Origin: Eutreptiella sp. 'Long Island Sound 2002'
Taxonomy: Eukaryota; Euglenozoa; Euglenophyceae; Eutreptiales; Eutreptiaceae
Direction of reading: 5' to 3'
Assembly: GCA_964036045.1 (NCBI GenBank)
Contig: OZ038385.1
Location: 22,209,813 to 22,273,812, forward strand
DNA length: 64,000 nt
In this document: positions 35,801 through 46,100 of the stretch, piece by piece
How positions within the stretch are numbered: the stretch's first letter is position 1
Layout of the letters: each line of letters opens with the position of its first letter
Notes under the pieces: model-generated
What the model was told of the DNA's origin: nothing
Seen by the model: only the letters and a program-made list of their open reading frames with translations
Database searches by the model: none
Made by a program: the position numbers and the translations under genes

Positions 35801-38800
35801 CTGCGCAACAGACACTGCAGCCGGTGCCGATGCAACAGCGGGAGGTGCCGCTCGGCGTTTGTGCGCAGCCTCGAGCTTCAACGCCCGCTCCTCTTGGTAG
35901 ATCTTGTCGATCACACGCCTGGCCGTGGTCTCAAGCAGTGGGGGAACCGCCTCCATCCGCGCATACCCCCTCAATACCTTGACCCAGTCCACAAGTGCAG
36001 CCATCACAGTGGCTCCCAGAGATGTCTTATGGCACAGAGCCCATTCCAGCCCACTGAGTGCCTGCTCCGTGGTCATTGGAATGATTCCCACGTCCCTCAG
36101 GTGTTTGGAGGTGAGCTCATCGCTGGCCATGCCAGCCTCTGCCCATGCACCCCATTGCATGCTGAGGCATGGCAGGCCTTGTTGGCGACGCCACTCAGCA
36201 AACCCATCCATGAAGCCGTTGGCAGCCGCGTACCCACATTGCATAGGATTGCCAAGCGCTGAAGCGATCGATGAGAACAGCACAAACGACTGCAGGCCTT
36301 GCTTGACATGCAGAGACAGCTCATGCAGCGCAAGCGTGCCAGTCACCTTCGCCGCAAGCATGCTATCCAGCTCATCCGATGCCATCTGCCGTACAGCAAT
36401 GTTGTGCATCACCCCGGCACAGTGCATAATCCCCACCAGGGGCACCGCAAGCCGATCTACCAACTTCTTCATCTTCTCAACGTTCGCCACATCCACCTGC
36501 TCCACAACAAATCGGGTTTGAGGGTATTGTTGCTGAAGCAGGTGCACCTGCGATCCTGGTCCTGGTGCCCGCCGCGATGTCAGTACGACACACTGTGCAC
36601 CACGCGCGGCGAGGAACCTGGCAACTGCAAGGCCAATGCCTCCAGTGCCACCAGTAATTAGGTAGCTTCCTGCACCGGGAGTAAACAGCTGCACTGGCAA
36701 CTTCATGCACAAGGGATGAGGCTCCAGACGACGTACAAGGCGCTGTCCATCCCGCTGCAGCCACACCGCCGCCTCCCTGTCTCCGCTCACCATGCATCGG
36801 ATCTCTTCAACAACCCTGTGCATCTGAGTGCCCTCCTGCGTGCGCAGAGCCCCCGTCTGTACCCTGGGCACCTCTGCACCCAAAGATTTTGCAAATCCCT
36901 CCACCATGCACGCCATCGTAGCATCCTCACTGAGAACGATATACCGACTGCATTGTTGGAACTTGCTCAGAACGCCTCGCACCGTAGCATGGACGCGGTG
37001 AAGCGTTGGTCCGACGTCCGACGACTCCTTCCATCCCTGGGCATCAATGACCACACTGATGTCTGACACTTGGGACTTCACCTGACTCCAATGCTCCTGC
37101 TCATTGCAGTTCATGGCAATCACGTTCCCAGCCCCGACCTGCACAGAGTCTTGGCCCGTATGGATCACGTGGAACACCTGGAAATGCTCTTGCAGCAGCA
37201 CCTTCAGTTGGAGGACAACTGGGCTGGCTGGCCCCACTGGACCCACCAACAACACACGTGCTCCGCTTTGCTGGGGCTGGGCAAGCGCTGTCGAACTCTG
37301 TGGCATCCATTTCAGTTGGTACATGATGTTCTGGGGCTTATGGGGCAGCAGCGTATAGTCCACTAGCGACTCAAGCTGTTTCTTGTTGTGTGCATACAAC
37401 TGCTGCTGCGTCGAGCGCGAGTCCCGAGTGGCGCTCAGCAGCACGTAGCTGCTCAGCCCCTTGAACAACATGCGTCCCAGTCGGTCGTAGCTGACCAGCG
37501 AAGCCTTGGAGGCTTCTGTCTTCTGCATCGCCAGGATGGCCTCAAAATCCGGGTCATACAGGTAGCTTGCAACCCTCTTGCTGATGTCCACAACATCGTC
37601 CACACGGAACCCATGTTTGGAATACAGCTCCACCCAGTCTTGCGCACGAATAAAGAATGAAGAGCTCTCTTTGTGATCAATGGTGTTCATGTCGTGGGAA
37701 ATGAAATCCGCGAAACAGATGTGCCCTCCTTCACGAATGTGCCTCGACAGGTGCGCAAACAGAGTGTCCTTATCCAGAATATGGTGCACAACCTCGAACG
37801 CAAATGCCATGTCATACACATGGGGGAACTCATCCTTCGTGCTGTCACGATTGTAGATGGTCACCTGGCCTGATAGCCCGCGTTCTGCCACCTTCCGCTG
37901 CCCATACTGCGCCTGCTCGGGTGAAATCGTGTACCCATCCAACTTCAAGTGTGGATACAGCTGCGCCAGCTCCATAATATCTGTCCCCATGCCACATCCA
38001 AAGTCCAGTACTCGAGCGGAGGTGCGCAAGTCATGGTAGCGGAAGGCTGTCGCTCGTAGCTCCAGCTGTGCCCACCGAGACAATTCCAGCCCCTGACCGT
38101 CGGTGTACGTCTTCATCCAGGAGAAGCCTGGCATCACAAATGGGAAGGGACCGAATCGCAGCAGCGTGTCCTCCCGGTCGGCTCCTCCCGATCCATCCGC
38201 TCCCGTCAGCATTTCGTCGTAGATGGAGGCGGCAGACTGAATGCCATCCGAACCAACACCTGAGGCGGCCGCTGGTGGTGCAGATTGTGGCTGAGGTGTC
38301 TGAGCCACAGAGCCCACGCTATGCGCTGGCACAGGAGGCATCACCGCGACCGGTGCAGGAGCTGCAGCCTCTGGCATTTGCGATTCAGCCATCTCGCTCA
38401 TAATGAAAGGCGCCAGCGCTTCGAGACTTGGATAATCATACATCACTGTGGCAGGCAGCACGACCCCAAACTCACGCGATAGCTGCTGGCGCAGCTCCAG
38501 TGCCATCAACGAATCCATGTCGTATGTGGCGAGCGCTTGACCCTTATCAATCTGCGATGGTGGCAGCTGCAGCACGTCTGCAGCAATCTCCACCAACTTG
38601 GCCTCCACACCCGCTACAGGAATGATGGGGATGGTCGAGGAAATCGGTGGCATCATTGCTGCCTCCTGATTTGCTGCTGGAGAAGGGGCTGGGATTGGAA
38701 TGGCAGGTGGTGCCACTGCAGGAGCTCCAGTCTCGGGCATTTGCGATTCAGTCATCTCGCTCATGATGAAAGGCGCCAGCGCTTCGAGACTTGGATAATC

Positions 38801-41440
38801 ATACATCACTGTGGCGGGAAGTGCGACCCCAAACTCACGCGAAAGCTGCTGGCGCAGCTCCAGCGCCATCAACGAATCCATGTCGTATGTTGCGAGCGCG
38901 AGACTAGAGTCTATCTGCGATGGTGGCAGCTGCAGCACGTCCGCAGCAATCTCCGTCATCCTGGCCTCAATATCGGGCCCAGAGCTGGCTGTTGGCGTTG
39001 AAGCAGACAGCAGATCAGGGCTTGGAAAAGAAGGTGCTGCAGGTGGAGGTGGGGCTGGATTGAAAGGCGCTGGTGGAGCTGGAGCAAGAGCACCTGAGAG
39101 TGCCACTGCAGGAGCTGCAGCCTCTGGCATTTGCGATTCAGCCATCTCGCTCATGATGAAAGGCGCCAGTGCTCTCAGGCTCGGATAGTCATACATCACT
39201 GTGGCGGGAAGTGCGACCCCGAACTCACGCGATAGCTGCTGGCGCAGCTCCAGTGCCATCAACGAATCCATGTCGTATGTTGCGAGCGCGAGACTAGGGT
39301 CTATCTGCGATGGTGGCAGCTGCAGCACGTCCGCAGCAATCTCCATCAACTTGACCTCCACATCCGCAGGGAGCACGCGAGGGGCACTGGACGGTGGAAG
39401 CGGTGCTGATGCAACTGGTGCGAGGACCACGGCTGACGGAGGGGGCAGGGGCAGGGGAGTCAACGTCGGAGGCGCCACGCCGATCGAAGCTGACGGTGGT
39501 GGGGCGTGCGGCTGAGGTGCCCGAGTCTGCCCGCCCATGCCATCGGAGGTCGTGGAAAGCACGGACAACACTGTTAGCGATGGTGGTGGTGGCAGACCCG
39601 GCACTGCCCCTGCGCCCCCACTGCCCACTTGAGGACGGGAGGCGACAGGTGCTGCCGACGAAGGAGGCGGAGGTGGTGTGGGCTTCGCAGGCCCCGCCAT
39701 CGCCGCTGTGCCCGGTCGGCCCTCCTTTGGTCCGGTGCCCCGCTGCTCAGTGGAGGTGTACTGGAGCTGGCAGGGCACGTGGCAGAAAGCGCCCCCGGGC
39801 ACCCGTACTTTCCGGAAATCGGCACCATAGACCTCGCCCCACGGGACCGCAATGCCCCCGGTGTGGCACACCGCCAGCGCGAGGGCGACGCGCTGCAGGT
39901 CCTTCTGGATGGGGTCCAGCCCCGGCGCGACCGCAAGGCCTTCGGGCACGCGGCCTCGAAGCGAGTGCAGCCCCATGACGACCACTGTCGAGGCACCCTC
40001 CGCCGCTAGCGCTTCCAGGCACTCGCGCCAGCGGCTCGGTGTGCGCCAGCCCTCCACCCATTGCGCAGCCCCCGGGGGGCCTGCGGCCTCGACTTTGCCG
40101 CTGTGCGCCCAGGCAAAGGGTGTGCGCGCGCGTCCAGTCCAGTCGATGCCCGCGGTCAGCGCCTGCACGCGCGGCCATACCGCGTCCATAGCCGCACTGT
40201 GCAGCCCCGGGGTTAGCGGCAGGTGGTCTGCAAACGACGCTTGGGCCCGGTGGTCGGAGACGTCGTCGTAGGCCACACTGACCACGCACACGTCCACAGC
40301 CTCGTCTGAGGTCAACGCGGCGTGCGGCCCGAGGGTGTCAGAGGCGGGCCGGTGCCCCAGGCGGATGCTGCAGTGCGATTCCGCAAGCTCTTGGAACAGC
40401 GCCGCCATGCCCACGCACAAGCGCGCGGCCTCTGCGAGCGGCAGCAGCCCCGCTACCGCCGCCGCGACGTACTCGCCCACTCCCCGGCCTAGGACCGCTG
40501 AGGGCTGCACGCCCCAAGACTGCCACATGCTGCACAGCGCATACTGCAGCAGGAACTGCAGCGCGTGCACCGCGCCCGGCGCCGGGGGCTGTGCAGTGAG
40601 CCACGTGTCCAGTAGCGGGACGTCCAGCAGGGGCTGCATCACGGCCGCGCAGCTGTCGACGGCCTCCCGGAACGCGGGCACGTGGTCGTACAACTGCCGC
40701 CCGGCGCCAGTGTACAGGTCCGGCTCGTCCGGCAGGACGAACGCCACCTTCGGAGTCTTGGAAGCAGCGCGCGGGCAGCAGAGCTGCGGGGCCGCCGCAC
40801 CGTCTGCGATTTGCTGCAGCCGCTGCACGATCTGTGCCGCGTCGCGCCCCAGGACGGCGGTCCGGAGGCGGCGGTGCGCGCGGCAGTCCTGCAGCGTGCG
40901 GCAGAGGTCCGGGAGGGCGTCGGCGTGGGCGCGGACCGCGGCCAGGGCCTGCCGGGCGGTGTTGGGGAGGCCGGCTGGGTCGGAGGCGGAGAGGAGGAGG
41001 CAGTGAGGCAGCGGCGCGCGGTACTGTGTTGCGCGGACTGCGGGGGCTGCGGGCCGCGGCTCCTCCAACATGAGCCCGGCGTTGGAGCCGGTAAGAGAGA
41101 AGGAACTCACCTGGGCCAAGCGGGGCTGCCCCGGCGGTGGGTCCCAGGCCTGCAGGGCACTGGGAAGAATCATGTAGGGCCTGAGGGGCAGCTGGGGGTT
41201 TGTCGTGTGCAGGTGCAGGTTGGGAGGGACCTGCCGGTTGCCGAAGCAGAGCAGGGCCTTGAGCACGCCTGCAACGCCCGCCGTGCTCTCCGTGTGCCCG
41301 GTGTTGGTCTTCAGGGCCCCCAGGATCAGGGGGGTCTCCCGGCCGGAGTACACCGCCTCCAACGCGCCGACCTCCACGGCGTCGCCCAGACGTGTGCCCG
41401 TGCCGTGCGTCTCGACGTACGACACGGCGTCGCTGTTGGT
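28967..41440 (-). CDS. Giant type I PKS exon: KS6 end-AT6-ACP-ACP-(ACP-MT-KR)x2-KS7-AT7-KR7
   Basis: This exon has 4158 codons, phase 0 at both ends. Order on the minus strand: last third of KS6 (41440-41065), AT-like domain (about 40757-39780), Pro-rich linker, three ACPs (39362-39147, 38974-38760, 38611-38400), MT and KR (about 38245-35925), ACP (35752-35540), MT and KR (about 35390-33070), KS7 (32850-31595), AT-like domain (31293-30320), KR7 (about 30190-28967, finished in the next exon). ACPs carry DMDSLMALEL; the MTs carry LDFGCGMGTD; the KRs keep Ser, Tyr and Asn. Both AT-like domains lack the nucleophilic serine. The acceptor CTCTCTCACAG| at 41441 and donor AAG|GTATGA at 28966 restore domains across both joins. 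The open frame extending to 41890 includes intron sequence. Confidence 0.85.
32973..38611 (-). repeat. Tandem duplication of a KS-less ACP-MT-KR unit (2 x about 2.8 kb)
   Basis: Unit A spans 38611-35826 and unit B 35752-32973. The offset is 2859 bp over most of the length and 2853 bp beyond a 6-nt length difference. The copies are near-identical in DNA. Each has an ACP (DMDSLMALEL), an S-adenosylmethionine methyltransferase (LDFGCGMGTD at 38008-37979 and 35149-35120, GYTISPEQ, FEVVHHI), a structural half-KR and a catalytic KR (ITGGTGGIG, FSSIASALG, GYAAANG). The clearest difference is a patch before the KR Ser motif: LHVKQGLQSFVLF in A, LTFGVGSFVLF in B. Neither unit has a KS or AT. The MT motifs resemble MT domains of cyanobacterial PKSs (recalled family pattern); O- versus C-methylation is not decidable. 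Confidence 0.9.
38400..41440 (-). other. PKS module 6, second part: KS6 end, AT6*, tandem ACPs
   Basis: The KS6 end has THGTGT and NTGHTESTAG; its NAH-type motif is altered to GSNAGLML. AT6 lacks GQGxQ (FVLPDEPDLYTGAG). It reads AVLGRGVGEYVAAAVAG where GHSxGEY is expected, so Gly (codon 40483-40481) replaces the nucleophilic Ser. The Arg that normally holds the malonyl carboxylate aligns with Met (CVGMAALF), while the later His (GLHSAAMDAV) remains. A Pro/Ala/Ser-rich linker (about 39740-39370) leads to two ACPs and then the ACP of the first ACP-MT-KR unit: three carriers in a row. Tandem ACPs usually raise flux or carry beta-branching; no beta-branching enzyme is seen here. Confidence 0.78.
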
Positions 41441-42279
41441 CTGTGAGAGAGTGAGGAGGGGACTTGGGGAAACGGAAGGCGGCGGGCGCGGTGGGGGAAG
41501 GGCATGTGGACACGGCGTGTGTGAGGGACAGGGAGGGGGGGAATGGGAGCAAACGCGGTTTGAACAAGGTGTGCAGCACGACATAGGAGCGATGAGGTGC
41601 AGCGAGGATGAGGGACAAGGAGGAACGAGGAGGAACGAGGAGGGAGGGAGGGAGGGAGGGAGGGAGGGAGGGAGGGAGGGAGGGAGGGAGGGAGGGAGGG
41701 AGGGAGGGAGGGAGGGACGGAGGGAGCCATGCCCTGTTGACATGTACCATTGCCCGTTATCAGAATGAGCTTCGTTGGCCGTTCCTGAGAAACCACCCAC
41801 CTGTGCCCTTCCAGACGCGCTTTGTCCATTGCCTGCCCCACCCCATCCCCCTTCCTGCATGGAGGGCATAGTCACGCCGACATAATGCAACTCTCGCCCT
41901 CAGACTCGCTTGACGCCCCTCTGGGGGCAGGACGGACGTACCACTGGGCTAAGCAACCATTACACTGCATGATGTTGGAGGCATGACCGGTAATGGTTCC
42001 CTGAGCCTGCCCCCTGAGCCTACCCACAACCCCCCCAAAAAAGGAGTCTCAAACCCGCCACAAACTTCTGCCCAGGGCGCGCCCACCACATTCCTTGCAT
42101 GAGGTGACCCGCCCTTAAGAACGGATCGTTGACCGGCCCCCACACCCGATCCCGAGCTGGATGTCGGGGGCCACGGTGGTGCTCTGCTCAAGGGCACGCG
42201 GCCCCTGTCCCTTCTGGCTTCTTCTTGATGTAGATGGGGGTCGGTGGAAAGGTTTCAGCAAGAGACACTTGGGCGATAC
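41441..42279 (-). other. PKS intron splitting KS6
   Basis: The intron is 839 bp, with donor GCGCAG|GTATCG, acceptor CTCTCACAG| and phase 0. Removing it joins AMIRQLLETAQ to TNSDAVSYVETHGTGT. The spacing from AM to YVETHGTGT is then identical to the intronless KS2-KS5 copies, which fixes both splice sites. It contains the (AGGG)19 tract. Confidence 0.85.
41641..41716. repeat. (AGGG)19 microsatellite in a PKS intron
   Basis: A perfect 76-bp tetranucleotide run; on the sense strand it reads CCCT repeats about 200 bp upstream of the acceptor. Confidence 0.95.
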
Positions 42280-43165
42280 CTGCGCGGTTTCCAACAGCTG
42301 CCGGATCATGGCCGCCTGCGACGGGCCGTGCGGCGCAGTGAATCCCGCACTGCGGCCGTCCTGGTTGGTGCTGCCTCCCTTGACGAGTGCGTATACCTCG
42401 GCCCCTACCGCGGCCCCGTCCTCCAGTGGCTGCAGCACCATCATGACGCAACCCTCGCCGCGCGCGAAACCGTCTGCAGCGGCGTCGAAGGTCGCGCACC
42501 GCCCTTTACGTGAGAGGGCGTTGATGGCGCACAGGCTCACGAAGGGCGCGGGCGACAGGATTGCGTTGGCTCCCCCGGCGAGGGCGACGGGGCAGGTGCC
42601 GTCAGTGAGGCTGAGGCATGCGGTGTGCATGGCCACAAGGGACGAGCTGCAGGCGGTATTGACGAGAACCGAGGGTCCGTGGAGGTCGTATTCGTACGCC
42701 AGCCGCCCGCTGAGCGCGGACGCCGCGAGGTTCTGCGCGACGTACGTCCCCCCGAGCTTCGCCCCACCGGACACCAGAAGGTCCCGGTGGTCGAAGTTGT
42801 AGGCCCCGACGAAGGTGCCGCACCCGCCCTGAGCAAGCGACGCCGGGACGATGTGGGCGTCCTCGAGGCTGAGCCACGTGGTCTCCAGGAGCCACCGCAG
42901 CTGCGGGTCCAAGAAGCAGGACTCTGTGACGGAGAGCTGGAAGTGGGCGGCATCGAACCCCCACGGGTCCGCCAGCAGTGCGGCCCGGTTGGTGTAGCTG
43001 CTGTCCAGCCTCTTCTCGGTCGGATCGTAGACCGCGGCGATGTCCATGTGGTCCGCCGGGATGGGCCGCATCCAGTCTGTGCCCGCCACAAGCCCATCCC
43101 AGAACTCGCGAGGCGACTCCACGCCACCCGGCATGCGGCACGCAACCCCCGTCACAGCCACCTGA
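42280..43165 (-). other. PKS module 6, first part of KS6
   Basis: KS6 begins VAVTGVACRMPGGVESPREF and has NTACSSS (Cys 42649-42651). It is far more GC-rich than KS2-KS5 and differs from them throughout (for example FLDPQLRWLLETTW), grouping by eye with KS7 and KS8. It continues after the intron at 41440. Confidence 0.82.
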
Positions 43166-46100
43166 CGCCGCGTCCCCTTCGCCGTTGGCGTCCGCCGCGG
43201 ACCACGGGCCGCCGGGGCCGCCGGGGCTGACGGCGCGGCGGCGGAGGGCTGGGCGCCGAAGATGAAGGCCGTGAGGGCGTTGAGGGTGGAGTGGTCATAG
43301 ATGAGGGTGGAGGGCAGGTTGACGGCCGGGAAGCGCGCCTGCAGCGCGTTGCGGACCTCAACTGCCGTGAGAGAGTCCAGCCCCAACTGCAGCAGAGGCT
43401 CGTCAGGAAGAATTTCAACGGTCAAAAAGCACTGAAGCGTCTGAAGCACTTCGGCGTACACTTCCTCACGGGGAAGAGAGACAGCGGCAATATTTGCAGC
43501 GGGTACCGTAGGCAGAGCAGTTGGGAAAAGCATAGAGAGTACCGGGTTGGATTGGACCAGAACTTTGGGCACAATACCACAAACAAACGACACAGTGGGG
43601 CCACGTACACAAGCGGCGGCAAAAGCTTGGAGAGCAACGGAGTTGGAGAGTGGCTTGAAGCCAAACGCCTTCGCCGCATGCAGAAGGTCCGCGCGCGCCG
43701 CCATGCCTGTCTCTGACCACGGTCCCCATTGAATGCTGCTCGCAGTCAGCCCGTTCTTCTGTCGCCACCGCGCAAGTGCATCCAAACATGCGTTCGCTGC
43801 CCCGTAGTTGCATTGTCCGGCATTGCCAAGCGCCGCAGTCACGGACGAGAACATCACAAACAGGTCGAGGTCCATTGCAAGTGTGTGGCTGTGCAAATGC
43901 CATGCTCCATCAACCTTCGGTCCATATACTTTGGAAAAGCTCTCCATATCCTGCTTGGGTAGCAGTCCATCTGCAAGAATCCCTGCAGAGTGGACCACCC
44001 CACGTACAGCAGGCAGCCCTTGCCCCTGAATCTCCGCAATCACGGATTGCACTTGCTCGCTGCTGGAGACATCGCATGGCATGGCATGAACGGTGCTCTG
44101 CGTGGATTGTAAGGCCTGCCATTCGGCCTCCATGCCTGATCCCACACGCCCACTGCGCGATAGAAGGACAAGGTGTCCAGCCCCTTGTTCTGCCATCCAT
44201 CGGGCTGTCACAAGACCGATCCCGTTCAGGCCACCACTCACAATATAAGTGCCATCTTCAGTGAACACTGGCATTGCAGTTGACGCAGCAGAAGTGGAAG
44301 ACTGCGGCATAAGGCGGGGAACGTACCGCTCTCCTCCCTGAAGAGCCACTTCACAGGGGACTACAACGGGTCCGTCTTTGCTGCTCGCAAAGTAATGCTT
44401 GAACTCCTCCACAACTGATTGCCCAGAAGTGCTGCTATCCGTGTCCAAACACAGCAGGTTGAGGCCTGCGAGCTCGGCTCGTGCAGAACGGGCAAGACCC
44501 CAGACTCCTGCAAGATTGACCCCTCTCTCGTCGATCTCAAGGTGTTGTACACATCGAGTAACAACCATAACACATGGTAGAGCACCACCAGATCCGTGCG
44601 AGCTCCCAATTGCCTTCACAATGTACAGCACCACCATGAGCACCGTCTCTACAGCAACCTCACTTCCTGCAACAACAATGATTCCGTCCCAGCCCTGCTC
44701 TTGTACCCAACCTGTGACCTCACCTGGTGACGTCTGACCACCCATTCGTTTCTTCGTGCACTTGGATTCAAACTCAGATGCAAACTGCTCCACAACCTCA
44801 TCTTCGTCTCCTCCATAAACGAGCAGACATCCGGTAGACATCTGAGCGTCTGTTTTAGCCAACAACGTTGCTGGCTGCCACTTCAGCGCATACTCAACGC
44901 CGGCTTCCTTGTGGGCACCGCCACCGATACTCGACACACTGCGAAGGTGCAGTCCCTCCAGCATCATCACCACCTGACCGTCGCCGTCCGTCATCAATAC
45001 GTTGGCAACCACTTCTGTGTCAGCGCTTTGCATGTCACTAGTGACCACAGCATGACCTTGCAGTAGGCTGCTGCCATGCTTGCACACTGTGATCGTATCC
45101 ACCAGTACAGGCACCATCATCTTGCTCACCCTGTCACCCAGGGCTGCCAGCACCAGATGGAAGGCACCATCGAGCAAAGCAGGATGAATGTTGAAGTCCT
45201 TCCACCACCCGGATGCAGCCATCAGCGTACCCAACGCCTCGCCGACGCCAGTGAAGCATTCAGTTACCGTGCGGAACTCGGGACCGTACATCAGTCCAAG
45301 GCCTGCCAGCGTGTCGTACAATGCGCTGACATCTAGGGGATGGGTACAGCGCTGTGCTGCTGCCTGCAGCTTGGAAGCTTGATCTGGCAGTGACCCCCGT
45401 TGGCTCCGTACTGCCCCTCGCACGTGCACAGTACTCTCTTCAGGGTCTGACACGTCATAGCTGCAGATGACAAACTCGTCCTCCTCCTCGAACCGGCATT
45501 CCATCATGGTCTGCGCTACCTCGGGCGCTGTAGAGGGCAACACAAGTGGCAGTTCAATTGCCAGATCTTCCACAACCACAGCAGTGCCTTCGTTCAACTG
45601 AAACAATCTTCGAGCTGATGCCGCAACCATCTCCATGAACATGGCAGCTGGAACTAGTACATCTCCATTCACCTTATGGTCTTTGATCAAACGATGCATT
45701 CGAGGGCCCAAGCCCACTGCATATCCCGAGGCATCCATGCACGCCCTCTGAAGCAACATATGTCGCCGAGTCTTTTTCCACGGGAACGCCTTCTGGCTGT
45801 ATCCGACTCGTGGTCTGTTGGACTGCTCGGGCTCAGCTGTTGCCGAGGCCTTGAGTATCACATGGCCGTTGGTACCGCTGAATCCGAAAGAACTGACACC
45901 ACCGATAGCATCCCGGATGCTGCTTGCATGGCGCAACTTAACAGCTTCGGTTGGAAGAACGACAGGAAATCCCTCAAAATCCAAGAAGCTGTTCAACTCT
46001 TGCATGTGGATGTTTGGCGGGATTTCGGCATGTCGCAACCCAAGTAGCAGCTTCAGGAGACCTGCAACCCCAGCAGCTCCCTCGCAATGGCCAATGTTGG

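Noticed and set aside
41441-41890. N-terminal extension of the 4309-codon frame upstream of 41440
   Set aside because: It is intron sequence dominated by the CCCT repeat (PSLP repeats). KS conservation begins exactly at the acceptor.
42115-42279. C-terminal tail of the first PKS frame after LLETAQ
   Set aside because: The residues do not match any KS, and the GTATCG donor plus the restored spacing in the next exon show it is intron.
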